From Deltaproteobacteria bacterium (GTDB taxonomy: Bacteria; Myxococcota_A; Polyangia; JAAYKL01), in the NCBI GenBank assembly GCA_016936575.1, contig JAFGXQ010000120.1, positions 1 through 64,000 on the forward strand: 64,000 nt of DNA, written 5' to 3'. Positions 9,015-18,552 of the stretch are shown piece after piece (the first letter of the stretch is position 1; every line of letters starts with the position of its first letter). The notes below the pieces were generated by a model. It saw nothing but the letters and a program-made list of their open reading frames with translations. It did not search any database and was not told the origin of the DNA. The position numbers were made by a program, and so were the translations under genes.

Positions 9015-12000
9015 ATGGATGTAAATATGTTTTCACTAAAATATATGCGTATAGAATTCTTTTGTTTATGCATCGCTTTTTTCACGGCGTGGGCGTGCGG
9101 CAGTAATACCGGGGGAAAGGACGAGTGCAGCGAGGCATCGGATTGCGACACCGGCATATGTGTGGATGGCGCGTGTGTGCCGGACACAGGGGATTCGGCA
9201 TCTGATGACTCTGACAATGATACCGGAATTGACTCATCAGAAGATACCGGCAGTGACTCTGCGACAGCGGGAACCGATGATTCAGACAGCGTTCCGCTGA
9301 CAAACCCGCCATTGGCGGATTATGTGCCGTGCGACCAGGATGCTGACTGTCAGGGAAGGGGAATTTGCGTAACCGAGGTGACCCTGAGCGGTACCAACAG
9401 TGACGGTGACACCACGGTTTCCCTGTTACGCCTATTCCCCAGTTTGTTTCGGCAGGGAGTGTGTTCCGCGGTATGTACAGAGAACGAGAGTATCTGCGAT
9501 ACATTGACCGTAACGGATTTTCGCGGAGTGGCGCAGCCGTTTGTATGTCAGCTGGTGGTTTCCGATGACGGACCCTATCCGACCGGCGCAGCGTTCCCCT
9601 TTGCGGATCAGTTGGACACAGAAGCGATGGTTCAGGGAACCGTGTTCGGCGCAATTTGCAGACCGCCGGTGGAAGTTGCCGAAGATATTCCGTCCACATT
9701 CTGCGCATCTTGCGCCGACAGCACGGAGTGTGACGACGGCATCTGCTGGAAGCTGGGAGATGAACAAAGCCCGGAAGGATGGGAACAGGGGACCTGTTTA
9801 TCCGCCTGTACGGATTCAACCATGTGTCCCATGGGGTTCACTTGTGAAACGGTAGGCGGCTCCGAAGAAACGTATTGCAGACCCCGCGAAAATACCTGCT
9901 CCAGTTGCAGAGATATTGACGGCGACGGGTACGGCGTTGGGCATTGTAATACGAAGGATGGGTCTGTCACGCCGGTGGATTGCGATGATTTGAATGTTCT
10001 CGCGTATTTTGACCCCGATGATATGACACACTCGTTTCCGGCATATTGCGGCGACTTTGACTACAATTGCAATGGGGTTGCAGATGCGGAAGAGCAAATC
10101 GGCGCAGATGTGTATCCCGAAGAGCACTGTGGTGCGTGTTATGCAACCTGTATCGGTTCATTCAGTGGAGAAAATGATTTCGGAACTGCGAGCAATGCCT
10201 GTGTGAACGGAGTTGACGGTGCACAGTGTGAGGTTCAGTGTGAAGATGATTTGACATATGTGGACTGCGACGGCTCGCTTCATAACGGTTGTGAAACGGT
10301 GATTGCGGACCGAACTTCATTTCAGGATTTGGATGAGGACGGATATGGTGATGTGTTCAATTCGTATTTTGCCTGTGACGGAACCGTTCCGGATGGCTAT
10401 GTAACCAACGCGTTGGACTGTGATGACAGCAACGTCGAAATGGAAGGTCAGTCCTGTGACACCGGCAGTCTCGGCATCTGCGGCCCGGGAAAATGGGCGT
10501 GTGTGATGGAGGGCGATGTCACCTTGCTGGAGTGCCAATCAAACTTTGCAGCGGCGACAACGGATGGGTGCAACGGAAATGACGATAATTGTGACGGTGA
10601 TATTGATGAAGATTTCACTGCGTCGGCGTGCACGATTCCTTCAGAAGTCGGCGAATGCGTAAATGGTATGGATGTTTGCGAAAACGGCACCATCATTTGT
10701 GAATCCCAGGGGCCTACTGCGGAAATCGCCGGAGATGGAATAGACAACGACTGCGACGGATTCGACGGAACGATTACCAGCGGTGTATTTGTTGCGCCGG
10801 GACCGGCAGACACCGGTTCGGGAACCATGGATGATCCGTTTACATCATTGAAAGAAGCCGTGGAATTGGCTATCGCCAGAGCCGCAGATGTGTATATCGC
10901 TATCGGCACCATTGAAATCGACGAAAATATTCAGCTGAAAAACGGCGTGGGAATTTACGGCGGGTACGATCGCTATGCCGAAGAACCGTGGAGCCTGATT
11001 TTTGAAAGTGACACCGAGGGCAATACAGAGGTAGTAAGCCGAAGCAGTTTGCTTGCGACTTCAACTGACAGCAACGGTGACGATTCGATCATCGCGTTCG
11101 ATGGGGCGAATATTTTTTCGGAAACATGGTTGAAAAACCTGGACCTGCATATGACCTCACCCGCCGGGGCCGGCGTCTCGCTGTACGGCCTGAGATGCGA
11201 GGCGTGCGATGCCCTCAGACTTGAAAACATGTCAATCTATATGGCAAAGGCGAGTGACGGCGCGGATTATGCGGTGAGCGGCGGGAACAGTCATAGCGGT
11301 ATTTTTGATACGGTTACGTCCACGTGGGTAAACGGCGACGGCGCTTCGGGGGAGAGTGGGGGGTCAAGTATCGGAATGCTGCTGTTCGGGCATAGCAAAA
11401 CAATCTTCACCGTGAATGCAGGCGTCGCCGGTGCATCGAATGTAACGATTTCGCTGGCGAAAGCAGGAGATGGCGGAGAAAACGGCGGGTCGGCCGGAGA
11501 TTCGTACGGTGTCTTGTATGATGGAAATATCGCGAAAACGGGAATTCTGCCGATTATAAATAATAATATTTTGGCGGCATCAGGGGATGCTCCCGGAGTG
11601 GATGGTGAGGTGTTGGATTGGAAATCTTTTGCCAAATGCGTGGTGTATGTGAATGACGATGCTGCCGGAAGCGGGGACGGGTCATCGTTTGAGAACGCAT
11701 ATACCAACCTGCAACAAGCAATTGATGTTGCTGCAGCGGGTAATGATGAGAATACCCGGTGTGATGTGTGGGTTGCAGCGGGTACATATCTGCCGGGTGC
11801 GTCAAGGACAGATACGTTTACTTTAACGGGTGGCGTTCATGTGTACGGCGGGTTTGCGGGTACTGAGACGTCAACTGCAGCACGCGCGGACATGCTGGCC
11901 AATGCATCAGTACTCTCCGGTGATTTGAACGGTGATGATGTTCAAGATGATTTCGAGTCCGGCAAAACAGATAATTCGTATACGATTGTGACTGGAGAAA

Positions 12001-13517
12001 ACGGTGCAATCCTTGATGGCTTCACGATTGTGGGTGGGCACGCCGAAGCGGACAGCGCAAGTGAGAACGGCGCCGGTGCGGGGCTGTTTTCCGCGAACAA
12101 AACGCTGACGGTTCGAAACTGCGTCTTTACAAACAACTACGCAAATTTCGGAGCGGCTGCGTACCTGTACGGCAGCACTGTTGCGATGCACAATTGCCTG
12201 TTCTACGACAACCGCTCCATTACAGCGGGCGGTGCCGTCTTTGCGTATGACAGTGTTGTTGATTTGGTTCATTGCACGGTTGTAGATAATACAGTTGATT
12301 CGGGAGTGGGAGCAGCGGCGGCAATGCAGGGCGGTGGAACATTCTCGATTGCGAACACCATTATTACCAGTTTGGGGACAGCGACGTTGCTGGATGGCGA
12401 TTATGATGTGACGTATTCTCTGGTAACGGATGAAGCGATTGATGGTGAAGGCGTAAATCACAGTTCGCCCGGGTTTATCAATCGAAGTGCTAATAACTTC
12501 AACCTGAAAGCGGATTCTGTTTGTGTGGATGCGGGGAACTGGGGAACTACGGTGATGACCGGCCTTACCTTTGATATTGAAGGTGGTGACAGGTATGTGG
12601 GGGATCAGGTGGACATCGGTGCATATGAATTGGCGGGTGTGGAGGATTCAGCGCCGAGTGTGGCAGCGGTGGCGTATTTGAATCTAAATACCGTTGTGGT
12701 TGATTTTGATGAACCGATGAATGCGGATACCATTGCGGCCACAGTGAACTATGAGATTTCCGGCGACATAGAAATATATAGTGCGCAGCCAAGCAATGAC
12801 GGGAAAAGCGTGACACTGCAGATTTCGGAGCTGACGCTTTGTGAAAACTACACGGCATTTGTCAGTGCGGCGGTAACGGATTTGAATGGAAATACCATGG
12901 AAAGCGATGCTGTAGCGGAACTCAATGTAACGACACTCTCTGAGTCCTTCGCGGTTTCGGGTGCCGCATATTGGGATGCTGTTGATTTTGGTGATTTGGC
13001 GGGTCCGTCAGTGTGGACCGTGAGCAATGACGTATTGACCCAAACCAGCGAGATATACAGCACGGAATCGAATTTTCCACGGCTCGGCACGGTAGCGGTA
13101 TTCAATGCGTCGTCGGCTGCAAATTTAACGGATTATTCTTTTTCGGCATTGTTCCGTTCCGGAGATGAGGATGGGGTCGGGATAGTATTTCGATATGTGG
13201 ATTCGGCCAACTATTACAAATTGGAACTGAGCGGCAATGCGTCTTTGAATTTTATTCGGTTGAGTAAGGTGGAAGACGGTGTCGAAACCGAACTGGCATC
13301 TGATGAAAACGGCGGTCTTCCCCCATTCCCGTTGAACGACTGGTTTGAGTTGGGCGTGGTTGTGGAAGGCGATGCGATCTCTGTGTACATGGACGCTGAA
13401 CCGTTGTTCGAAGTGATAACCGATGACGCGAATTCGACGGGGTCTTTCGGCATCTATGCCTGGAACAACCCGCTGTTGGAGGTGGATAGCATCTCTGCAA
13501 ATTTTTATTGTGAATAA
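9015..13517 (+). CDS. Giant MopE-type lipoprotein with beta-helix and C-terminal Ig-like/LamG-like domains
   Basis: 1500 aa. The signal sequence ends in a lipobox-like TAWAC; GGAAGGG precedes the ATG at 9015, though an ATG at 9027 is possible. Cys-rich and MopE metal-binding repeats (IDGDGYG...DCDDLN, NGNDDNCDG, GIDNDCDG) match the preceding protein in order and spacing, showing tandem duplication. The second half differs. It has a right-handed beta-helix of the Pmp/DUF1565 type (nt ~11635-12600; NDDAAGSGDGSSFENAYTNL, then repeated NCVF/NCLF strands). An Ig-like SbsA-type domain follows (VVVDFDEPMNADTI). The last ~180 residues resemble a LamG/concanavalin-like sandwich (FSALFRSGDEDGVGIVFRY). 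Probably a surface adhesin-like or polymer-binding protein; no catalytic motif recognised. Confidence 0.8.
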   Translation: MDVNMFSLKYMRIEFFCLCIAFFTAWACGSNTGGKDECSEASDCDTGICVDGACVPDTGDSASDDSDNDTGIDSSEDTGSDSATAGTDDSDSVPLTNPPLADYVPCDQDADCQGRGICVTEVTLSGTNSDGDTTVSLLRLFPSLFRQGVCSAVCTENESICDTLTVTDFRGVAQPFVCQLVVSDDGPYPTGAAFPFADQLDTEAMVQGTVFGAICRPPVEVAEDIPSTFCASCADSTECDDGICWKLGDEQSPEGWEQGTCLSACTDSTMCPMGFTCETVGGSEETYCRPRENTCSSCRDIDGDGYGVGHCNTKDGSVTPVDCDDLNVLAYFDPDDMTHSFPAYCGDFDYNCNGVADAEEQIGADVYPEEHCGACYATCIGSFSGENDFGTASNACVNGVDGAQCEVQCEDDLTYVDCDGSLHNGCETVIADRTSFQDLDEDGYGDVFNSYFACDGTVPDGYVTNALDCDDSNVEMEGQSCDTGSLGICGPGKWACVMEGDVTLLECQSNFAAATTDGCNGNDDNCDGDIDEDFTASACTIPSEVGECVNGMDVCENGTIICESQGPTAEIAGDGIDNDCDGFDGTITSGVFVAPGPADTGSGTMDDPFTSLKEAVELAIARAADVYIAIGTIEIDENIQLKNGVGIYGGYDRYAEEPWSLIFESDTEGNTEVVSRSSLLATSTDSNGDDSIIAFDGANIFSETWLKNLDLHMTSPAGAGVSLYGLRCEACDALRLENMSIYMAKASDGADYAVSGGNSHSGIFDTVTSTWVNGDGASGESGGSSIGMLLFGHSKTIFTVNAGVAGASNVTISLAKAGDGGENGGSAGDSYGVLYDGNIAKTGILPIINNNILAASGDAPGVDGEVLDWKSFAKCVVYVNDDAAGSGDGSSFENAYTNLQQAIDVAAAGNDENTRCDVWVAAGTYLPGASRTDTFTLTGGVHVYGGFAGTETSTAARADMLANASVLSGDLNGDDVQDDFESGKTDNSYTIVTGENGAILDGFTIVGGHAEADSASENGAGAGLFSANKTLTVRNCVFTNNYANFGAAAYLYGSTVAMHNCLFYDNRSITAGGAVFAYDSVVDLVHCTVVDNTVDSGVGAAAAMQGGGTFSIANTIITSLGTATLLDGDYDVTYSLVTDEAIDGEGVNHSSPGFINRSANNFNLKADSVCVDAGNWGTTVMTGLTFDIEGGDRYVGDQVDIGAYELAGVEDSAPSVAAVAYLNLNTVVVDFDEPMNADTIAATVNYEISGDIEIYSAQPSNDGKSVTLQISELTLCENYTAFVSAAVTDLNGNTMESDAVAELNVTTLSESFAVSGAAYWDAVDFGDLAGPSVWTVSNDVLTQTSEIYSTESNFPRLGTVAVFNASSAANLTDYSFSALFRSGDEDGVGIVFRYVDSANYYKLELSGNASLNFIRLSKVEDGVETELASDENGGLPPFPLNDWFELGVVVEGDAISVYMDAEPLFEVITDDANSTGSFGIYAWNNPLLEVDSISANFYCE

Positions 13518-13574
13518 TTTTAAAAGAAAAGTGTACGTGCCGATGGGCCGACTTTTATGAAAGGATATGGTTAC

Positions 13575-16500
13575 ATGGATACGAAGTGGAAATTAAACAG
13601 CCGTTTTGTCGTGATGGTTTTATGTGTCACAACGATAGCGTTTGTCGGCTGTAAAGACGACAAGAAATCAAATAACGACGATGAGTTTGTGCCTCAGGAG
13701 ATCGTTGCGTCCGAGAAAGGCGCACTCAGTATCGCATCACAGACCGCCTGTGCCATTGATGAGGACTGTGCCGCGGGGCTCTATTGCTTTCAAGATGTGT
13801 GTGCATATGATTGTTTAACTACCGCTGATTGCGCCGGTGAACAGTCGTGCAATGCGCGCGGACAATGTGTGATTGCAGGTGCCGACGGCGTGGAAGTACA
13901 TCAGACGGAGGATCAATCTCCGGCGATTCAATTAATGAACGTGCCGGAGCGTCGTTTGGTGGTGGAAAACCCCGGGGACCCGGCAACGGTTGAACTGGTG
14001 CTGGACAGCATGCCGCCGGGCGGCGTCATCTCGTATACAGAGCAGCGTTCGGACTACGGTACGAAAGCCGATGGCAACCCACCTGCGCCGGAAGTGAAGC
14101 AGATTCCTGTGAGAGAGGAGGATGGAAAGATCAAAGCCGATATTCCCTTGGAGTCAACCTCGTTGAGCCTTCCGGGATATGAAGGTGGAACGGTTGATAT
14201 CATTGTACGTTCAAATGTGGGAACATTGAAATTCAATATGGGCGCTGAGAAGCCCATTTCCGGTACATATGCGGGGGAAGCGAATGTGACTGTATTCGGC
14301 AATGTGGGGCTTCCATTGGAATTTCAGATAGTGACAAATCCCGAAAACGCGGCGCTTGCCGATGCCGACAGCGCATATATGCTGCTGAACGTCACCCGAG
14401 GGAACATTTTTTCTCCAGTTGACGTTTATGAGGGTGCACCGGAATATTTATCGACGGAACTGGTATTTGATGACTTTCTCGGACGTTGGGTTGCGATTTT
14501 TGAAAATGAGTATGTGCTGAGTGATTCCGCTCTGATGGCGTCTCCCCAGCGGGGGCAAATCGGCAGGGTACTGCGTTTTGAGATTGAACCGTACGATGAC
14601 GGCGTAATTATCGGTAGTTTCTCTGATAGATGGGAGGGTTTGTATGATGCGCGGTCTACTGCGGGAATCACGGAACTTGTCGATGTTCTTTTTGAGGGTG
14701 AAATTCAAATGACCCGAATGAGTGATGCCATCGCGTTGGCGGACGTTCAGCTACCAAGTGAACTTCCGCAGGCAAATCCGGGTCTGCTGGGTCTACCGCC
14801 CACTACAAGTTGCAACAGCGCGGACTTATTCCCCGATGCATGCACGGGCATCACTACCAATACCCTGTTTGAAAACGCGGATAACGCTTTGCAGATTGAA
14901 TGCGCACTGACAGCCGCGGATGAGGCGATGGCAGGAGATACCACCGGTGGGATGCTGACGGCATTTCTTGATGACGAGATTGAAAACCCCGACGGAATGA
15001 GTTTTGCCGATTTTATGGAAGCATGTGCCACCGGCGCAAACGGAATTTGTGTTCCCAGTCAACAGGTGTTGTGCGCGCGGGAGTTACTCGCCTATGCATA
15101 TCAGAATCAGGATGGTGAAACCGATTCTGCCGCCGACCTCGTTGCGTCGTATCAGGATGTGTCACAGGAGGCGTTTCTCGGCAAGCAGCTGGCTGCGTTT
15201 AAAGTCGATTCAGATACTCGCCTGAAATGGCTCCAAACCAGTGATTATCCGGCAGTTGTCACATCGGCGGTGAAAGACTTGATCACGACACTGTTGAACG
15301 ATTGGCAGAACTCGGTTCTTGATGTTCATATGAATGTACTCGGCGGGTATTTCGACCCTTCCGGAATCGCGATTCTGTCTCGCGCGGTGTCTGATGAGTT
15401 GGCGGTGGATGCCCGGCGTCGATTACTATCTGATATGATTCAGGCGTGGCGTGGCTCAGCTGAAGCATTGTCGTTGGCTTCTGCGCGATGGGATCAACTG
15501 TATCAGGATATGACTTCCCGCGACGCGAAGAGCGCCTATGTAACCGCGCAGATGTTTGATTTATATTTAATGGCCGGAATGCTTACCAACCTTACCATCG
15601 ATGCTGGAAGCGGATATCAGTCGACAGCCTTCGGAAGTGGGTTCTCTCAGCTGATGCGCAGAGCCGGAAAATTGTCGTTGACCTTTGATGATAAGGTTTT
15701 TTCAAGAGATGCGGAAATCGTGGTGTCCACTGCTGTGGATACAGGCGATCAAAATAATGCGAACGCATCGCTGCTGGCAGATTTGCAGACTGAAGCGGAG
15801 TCAGAAATCGCGCGCGCAGGAGAATCGGTTCAAACCGTACTGGCTGAAGCGCAGGAAGCCGCTTTGAATGAGACGCAACTGACAAATCAGATGAACAATG
15901 AAATTAATGACCTGCGCACTGAACTGGTGAATATGTGTGGCCTGCCGGTGGGATGTACAGCGGATGAGTTCAGGACAACACCGACATGTGAGGTACTGCC
16001 GTCCGCGGGGGAATGCGGTTTCAGTGTGGATCGGGCGACCGGGGAGCTAATGGCGCACGATCCTTCGTTGGTGGGTGTGTCCGAAGCTGGACAGGCATTG
16101 TTACAGTACTACGAGGCGGCAAACGGTCTGAAGTTGGCCAATGAAGAACAGCGTGCATTCAATGCGCGAATGCAATTGGAATATGAATCGTTGGAGGCAT
16201 TTTCTGAAGAAGTGCAGCGTTGGAATGAACTCCGTGGTGAGAACCTGTCGGAATTTGAGACATTGCTCGAAGAACAGGCAGTGTATGCGGACGACAGCCT
16301 GCTGCAGTTGACCACATCGCTTGCGGAAAAAGCGGCCATCAGGGACGAGCAGATTCAGCGTATGAAAACCAATCTGACAACATGGCGGGCAATACGTATC
16401 GCCGGTGCCACTGCTGACTTGGCCGGCGAGACGTCATCTGCGATCTTCAGAGAACTCGGGAGTCGTTTTGAAGCACTAGCGGGGTTGGCTGAAGATACTG

Positions 16501-17969
16501 CGGATGCCGCCGCAGAGGCGATGCCGACTGCCGCGGGAACAACCGTCGATGCCACCGCGCCTGCACGCGGCGCCGCTCAAATGGCAGGTGCCAGTGCCAA
16601 ATTTGGTCTGGTTACATCGCAGAACACAATGAACGCTGTTGCCGCCAGTATTGAAATTGCCACGAATTTTCAAAAATCCATTCGCGAAGCCACACTGACG
16701 GAATTACAGGAAGAAGCTGCAAAAGAAGACGCCATTTCTGAATATGAAATCACTCAGATTGAATCGTCGCTTGAAGAGGCGATTGCGAATAACGATGCAG
16801 CAATGGGCACACTTCAAGAAGTGTATGATACCGCCGTTCTGCAGCGGGAAACCGAGATGGCGTATGCACGGGACATGGATGAATTCAATCAGCGACGAAC
16901 GGCATATCTCCAAATGCTTGAAGAAAGTGCCGCATTGGATTTGAAAGTCGAAAAGGCCCGTTTGAATGTGATTGAACGTCAAAATGCGTATCTGGCTGTT
17001 TCACAGGCGGCGGAGCTTCAATATGGTCGCTTGATTGATCTGGAAGCCCAGCGCGCAGATGTAAATCGCCTGGTGGGCAGCCCTGGTGTGATTTTTGCCA
17101 GAGCCAATCGGTTGGTGCAGGCTGAAAATCGTCTCCAGCGCGCGAAAGACAAATTGATGGATTGGCTGGTGGGTTTGGAATACTACGCGGTGCGCCCGTT
17201 TATGGACCAGAGAGTACAGATTTATCTGGCGGTAAATGCCTACCAGCTGGAGGATATAGCCGAAGAATTAAAACGGTTGGAGTCTGTCTGTGGTGGTGCG
17301 ACCAACCAGGATGTTGCTGAAATTTCAATTCGCAACAGTCTGATGAACGTGACCAGCCCAATCGTAGACGCGGTTACCGGTGAAGAAATCGCAGCCGAAG
17401 ATCGGTTCCGAACGATTTTGCGCGACGGGTATGTTCCCATTGATAAACGCGTTCGATACACAACTGATTCGACCATCGGCGATATTATCAAAGATAAAGA
17501 CCGGGTATTGTCGGCCACATTTGATATTAATTTGTCTGACTTTGCAAATCTGGCTTCCACATGCAATGCCAAGGTGATGTCCATCGCGGTACAGCTGGTG
17601 GGCGAAATCGGCACCGCCAGACCGACCGTAAGCATACTCTACGATGGCACCAGTAAGTTGCGTTCGTGCCAACCGGGCATTCAGACATACGTGGAGCAAA
17701 TCGGCGAGGACCTGACCAATTTCGGCGAAATTACGCTGCTTCGCACTCCCGGACGTTCTATTTCTCCAATTGCCGGAATCAACGAATGGCGTTCCGAAGA
17801 AGCGGCCAATGCCACGTTGGGCGGATTGCCCTTGGCGTCGCAGTACACGTTATTGGTTGATACAAAAATCGGTGAGAATGCCGCACTGGATTGGGACAAT
17901 CTTGAAGATGTGATTCTTGAAATTCGCTACAGCTATCAGGATGTTTTCCCCGAAGGTCAATGTGAATAG
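13575..17969 (+). CDS. Large coiled-coil lipoprotein with Tc-toxin-A-like C-terminus
   Basis: Start placed at 13575 because AAAGGA sits about nine bases upstream; an ATG at 13557 would add six residues. 1464 aa. The lipobox is IAFVGC. A short Cys-rich segment (CAIDEDCAAGLYC, CLTTADCAGEQSC) follows, then a beta-rich part to about residue 400 and a helical part. Around residues 700-1210 are very long amphipathic helices interrupted by an Ala/Gly-rich hydrophobic stretch. The last ~230 residues are beta-rich and end LDWDNLEDVILEIRYSYQD. That order (helix, Ala-rich turn, helix, beta domain with a D-x-E-x-I/L-x-x-x-R-Y segment) resembles the pore-forming and TcB-binding end of Tc insecticidal toxin A subunits. 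The resemblance is by eye; function is unproven. It follows two giant lipoprotein genes in the same direction. Confidence 0.7.
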   Translation: MDTKWKLNSRFVVMVLCVTTIAFVGCKDDKKSNNDDEFVPQEIVASEKGALSIASQTACAIDEDCAAGLYCFQDVCAYDCLTTADCAGEQSCNARGQCVIAGADGVEVHQTEDQSPAIQLMNVPERRLVVENPGDPATVELVLDSMPPGGVISYTEQRSDYGTKADGNPPAPEVKQIPVREEDGKIKADIPLESTSLSLPGYEGGTVDIIVRSNVGTLKFNMGAEKPISGTYAGEANVTVFGNVGLPLEFQIVTNPENAALADADSAYMLLNVTRGNIFSPVDVYEGAPEYLSTELVFDDFLGRWVAIFENEYVLSDSALMASPQRGQIGRVLRFEIEPYDDGVIIGSFSDRWEGLYDARSTAGITELVDVLFEGEIQMTRMSDAIALADVQLPSELPQANPGLLGLPPTTSCNSADLFPDACTGITTNTLFENADNALQIECALTAADEAMAGDTTGGMLTAFLDDEIENPDGMSFADFMEACATGANGICVPSQQVLCARELLAYAYQNQDGETDSAADLVASYQDVSQEAFLGKQLAAFKVDSDTRLKWLQTSDYPAVVTSAVKDLITTLLNDWQNSVLDVHMNVLGGYFDPSGIAILSRAVSDELAVDARRRLLSDMIQAWRGSAEALSLASARWDQLYQDMTSRDAKSAYVTAQMFDLYLMAGMLTNLTIDAGSGYQSTAFGSGFSQLMRRAGKLSLTFDDKVFSRDAEIVVSTAVDTGDQNNANASLLADLQTEAESEIARAGESVQTVLAEAQEAALNETQLTNQMNNEINDLRTELVNMCGLPVGCTADEFRTTPTCEVLPSAGECGFSVDRATGELMAHDPSLVGVSEAGQALLQYYEAANGLKLANEEQRAFNARMQLEYESLEAFSEEVQRWNELRGENLSEFETLLEEQAVYADDSLLQLTTSLAEKAAIRDEQIQRMKTNLTTWRAIRIAGATADLAGETSSAIFRELGSRFEALAGLAEDTADAAAEAMPTAAGTTVDATAPARGAAQMAGASAKFGLVTSQNTMNAVAASIEIATNFQKSIREATLTELQEEAAKEDAISEYEITQIESSLEEAIANNDAAMGTLQEVYDTAVLQRETEMAYARDMDEFNQRRTAYLQMLEESAALDLKVEKARLNVIERQNAYLAVSQAAELQYGRLIDLEAQRADVNRLVGSPGVIFARANRLVQAENRLQRAKDKLMDWLVGLEYYAVRPFMDQRVQIYLAVNAYQLEDIAEELKRLESVCGGATNQDVAEISIRNSLMNVTSPIVDAVTGEEIAAEDRFRTILRDGYVPIDKRVRYTTDSTIGDIIKDKDRVLSATFDINLSDFANLASTCNAKVMSIAVQLVGEIGTARPTVSILYDGTSKLRSCQPGIQTYVEQIGEDLTNFGEITLLRTPGRSISPIAGINEWRSEEAANATLGGLPLASQYTLLVDTKIGENAALDWDNLEDVILEIRYSYQDVFPEGQCE

Positions 17970-18552
17970 CCCCTTCTAGCGCTTTTAGCCTTTTCTCTTC
18001 CCTTTACAGTTTCGGGTCCCTTTGGGGACGGGTCAACTAATCCGACCTTTAGGGACTTCTCACAAATAAGGTAAGAAAACTCGGCACTGCACGGACCCCT
18101 GCCGTCCTCTGCCCCCCTGGTTTTCATCACCGGTTTCTGAATACGCCGAGGGAATAATTGTGAAAAGTGACATAAATTTAATTCAACATCGTGAGTGCAA
18201 GGTATAAAATATGGCTTAGGCAACAATGATAATATCTTAATGGTGTTAAACAAAGGGGGGACTTGCGGCATTACGTCGTCCGGTACAGCTTTTTGCTGGG
18301 GAGATAATTCGTACGGTCAATCATCCGCCCCGATAGGGACGCATTTCATCTCTGTTACAGCTCGTACAGACTATTCATGCGGCATACGTGAAGATGACGG
18401 CACTGAAATGTGTTGGGGAAAAATTGCCAGAAATTTAACCGACTAATTCAATTTCTTCCTGCCCGGCAGATACCGTATACGTTACTACTCATTCTTCACA
18501 ACAATTAACGCTTTTCTGCGTTACTATTTCGCGGGGAAGGAAAATTTTCTGA
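17970..18552. other. Degenerate intergenic stretch with stem-loop-rich segment
   Basis: About 580 bp between two plus-strand genes. The first 150 bp contain a GTCCC-TTTG-GGGAC stem-loop (near 18017-18033) and further GGAC/GTCC-rich sequence, reminiscent of the REP-like units seen around 35.0 and 36.9 kb. The middle holds an RCC1-like fragment, listed separately. The remainder shows no gene I can support. Confidence 0.4.
18195..18446 (+). pseudogene. RCC1/BNR-like repeat fragment
   Basis: The frame encodes CGITSSGTAFCWGDNSYGQ and then YSCGIREDDGTEMCWG. These are two consecutive RCC1-like 'xCGIxxxGxxxCWG' repeats like those in the C-terminal half of the lipoprotein gene at 32438-34768. There is no signal peptide, no convincing ribosome binding site, and only about 1.5 repeats remain, so I read it as the leftover of a longer gene lost by deletion. 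Confidence 0.55.

Noticed and set aside
17957-18271. Minus-strand frame of about 104 codons in the gap after the coiled-coil lipoprotein
   Set aside because: No domain, no ribosome binding site, and it covers stem-loop and repeat-like DNA.
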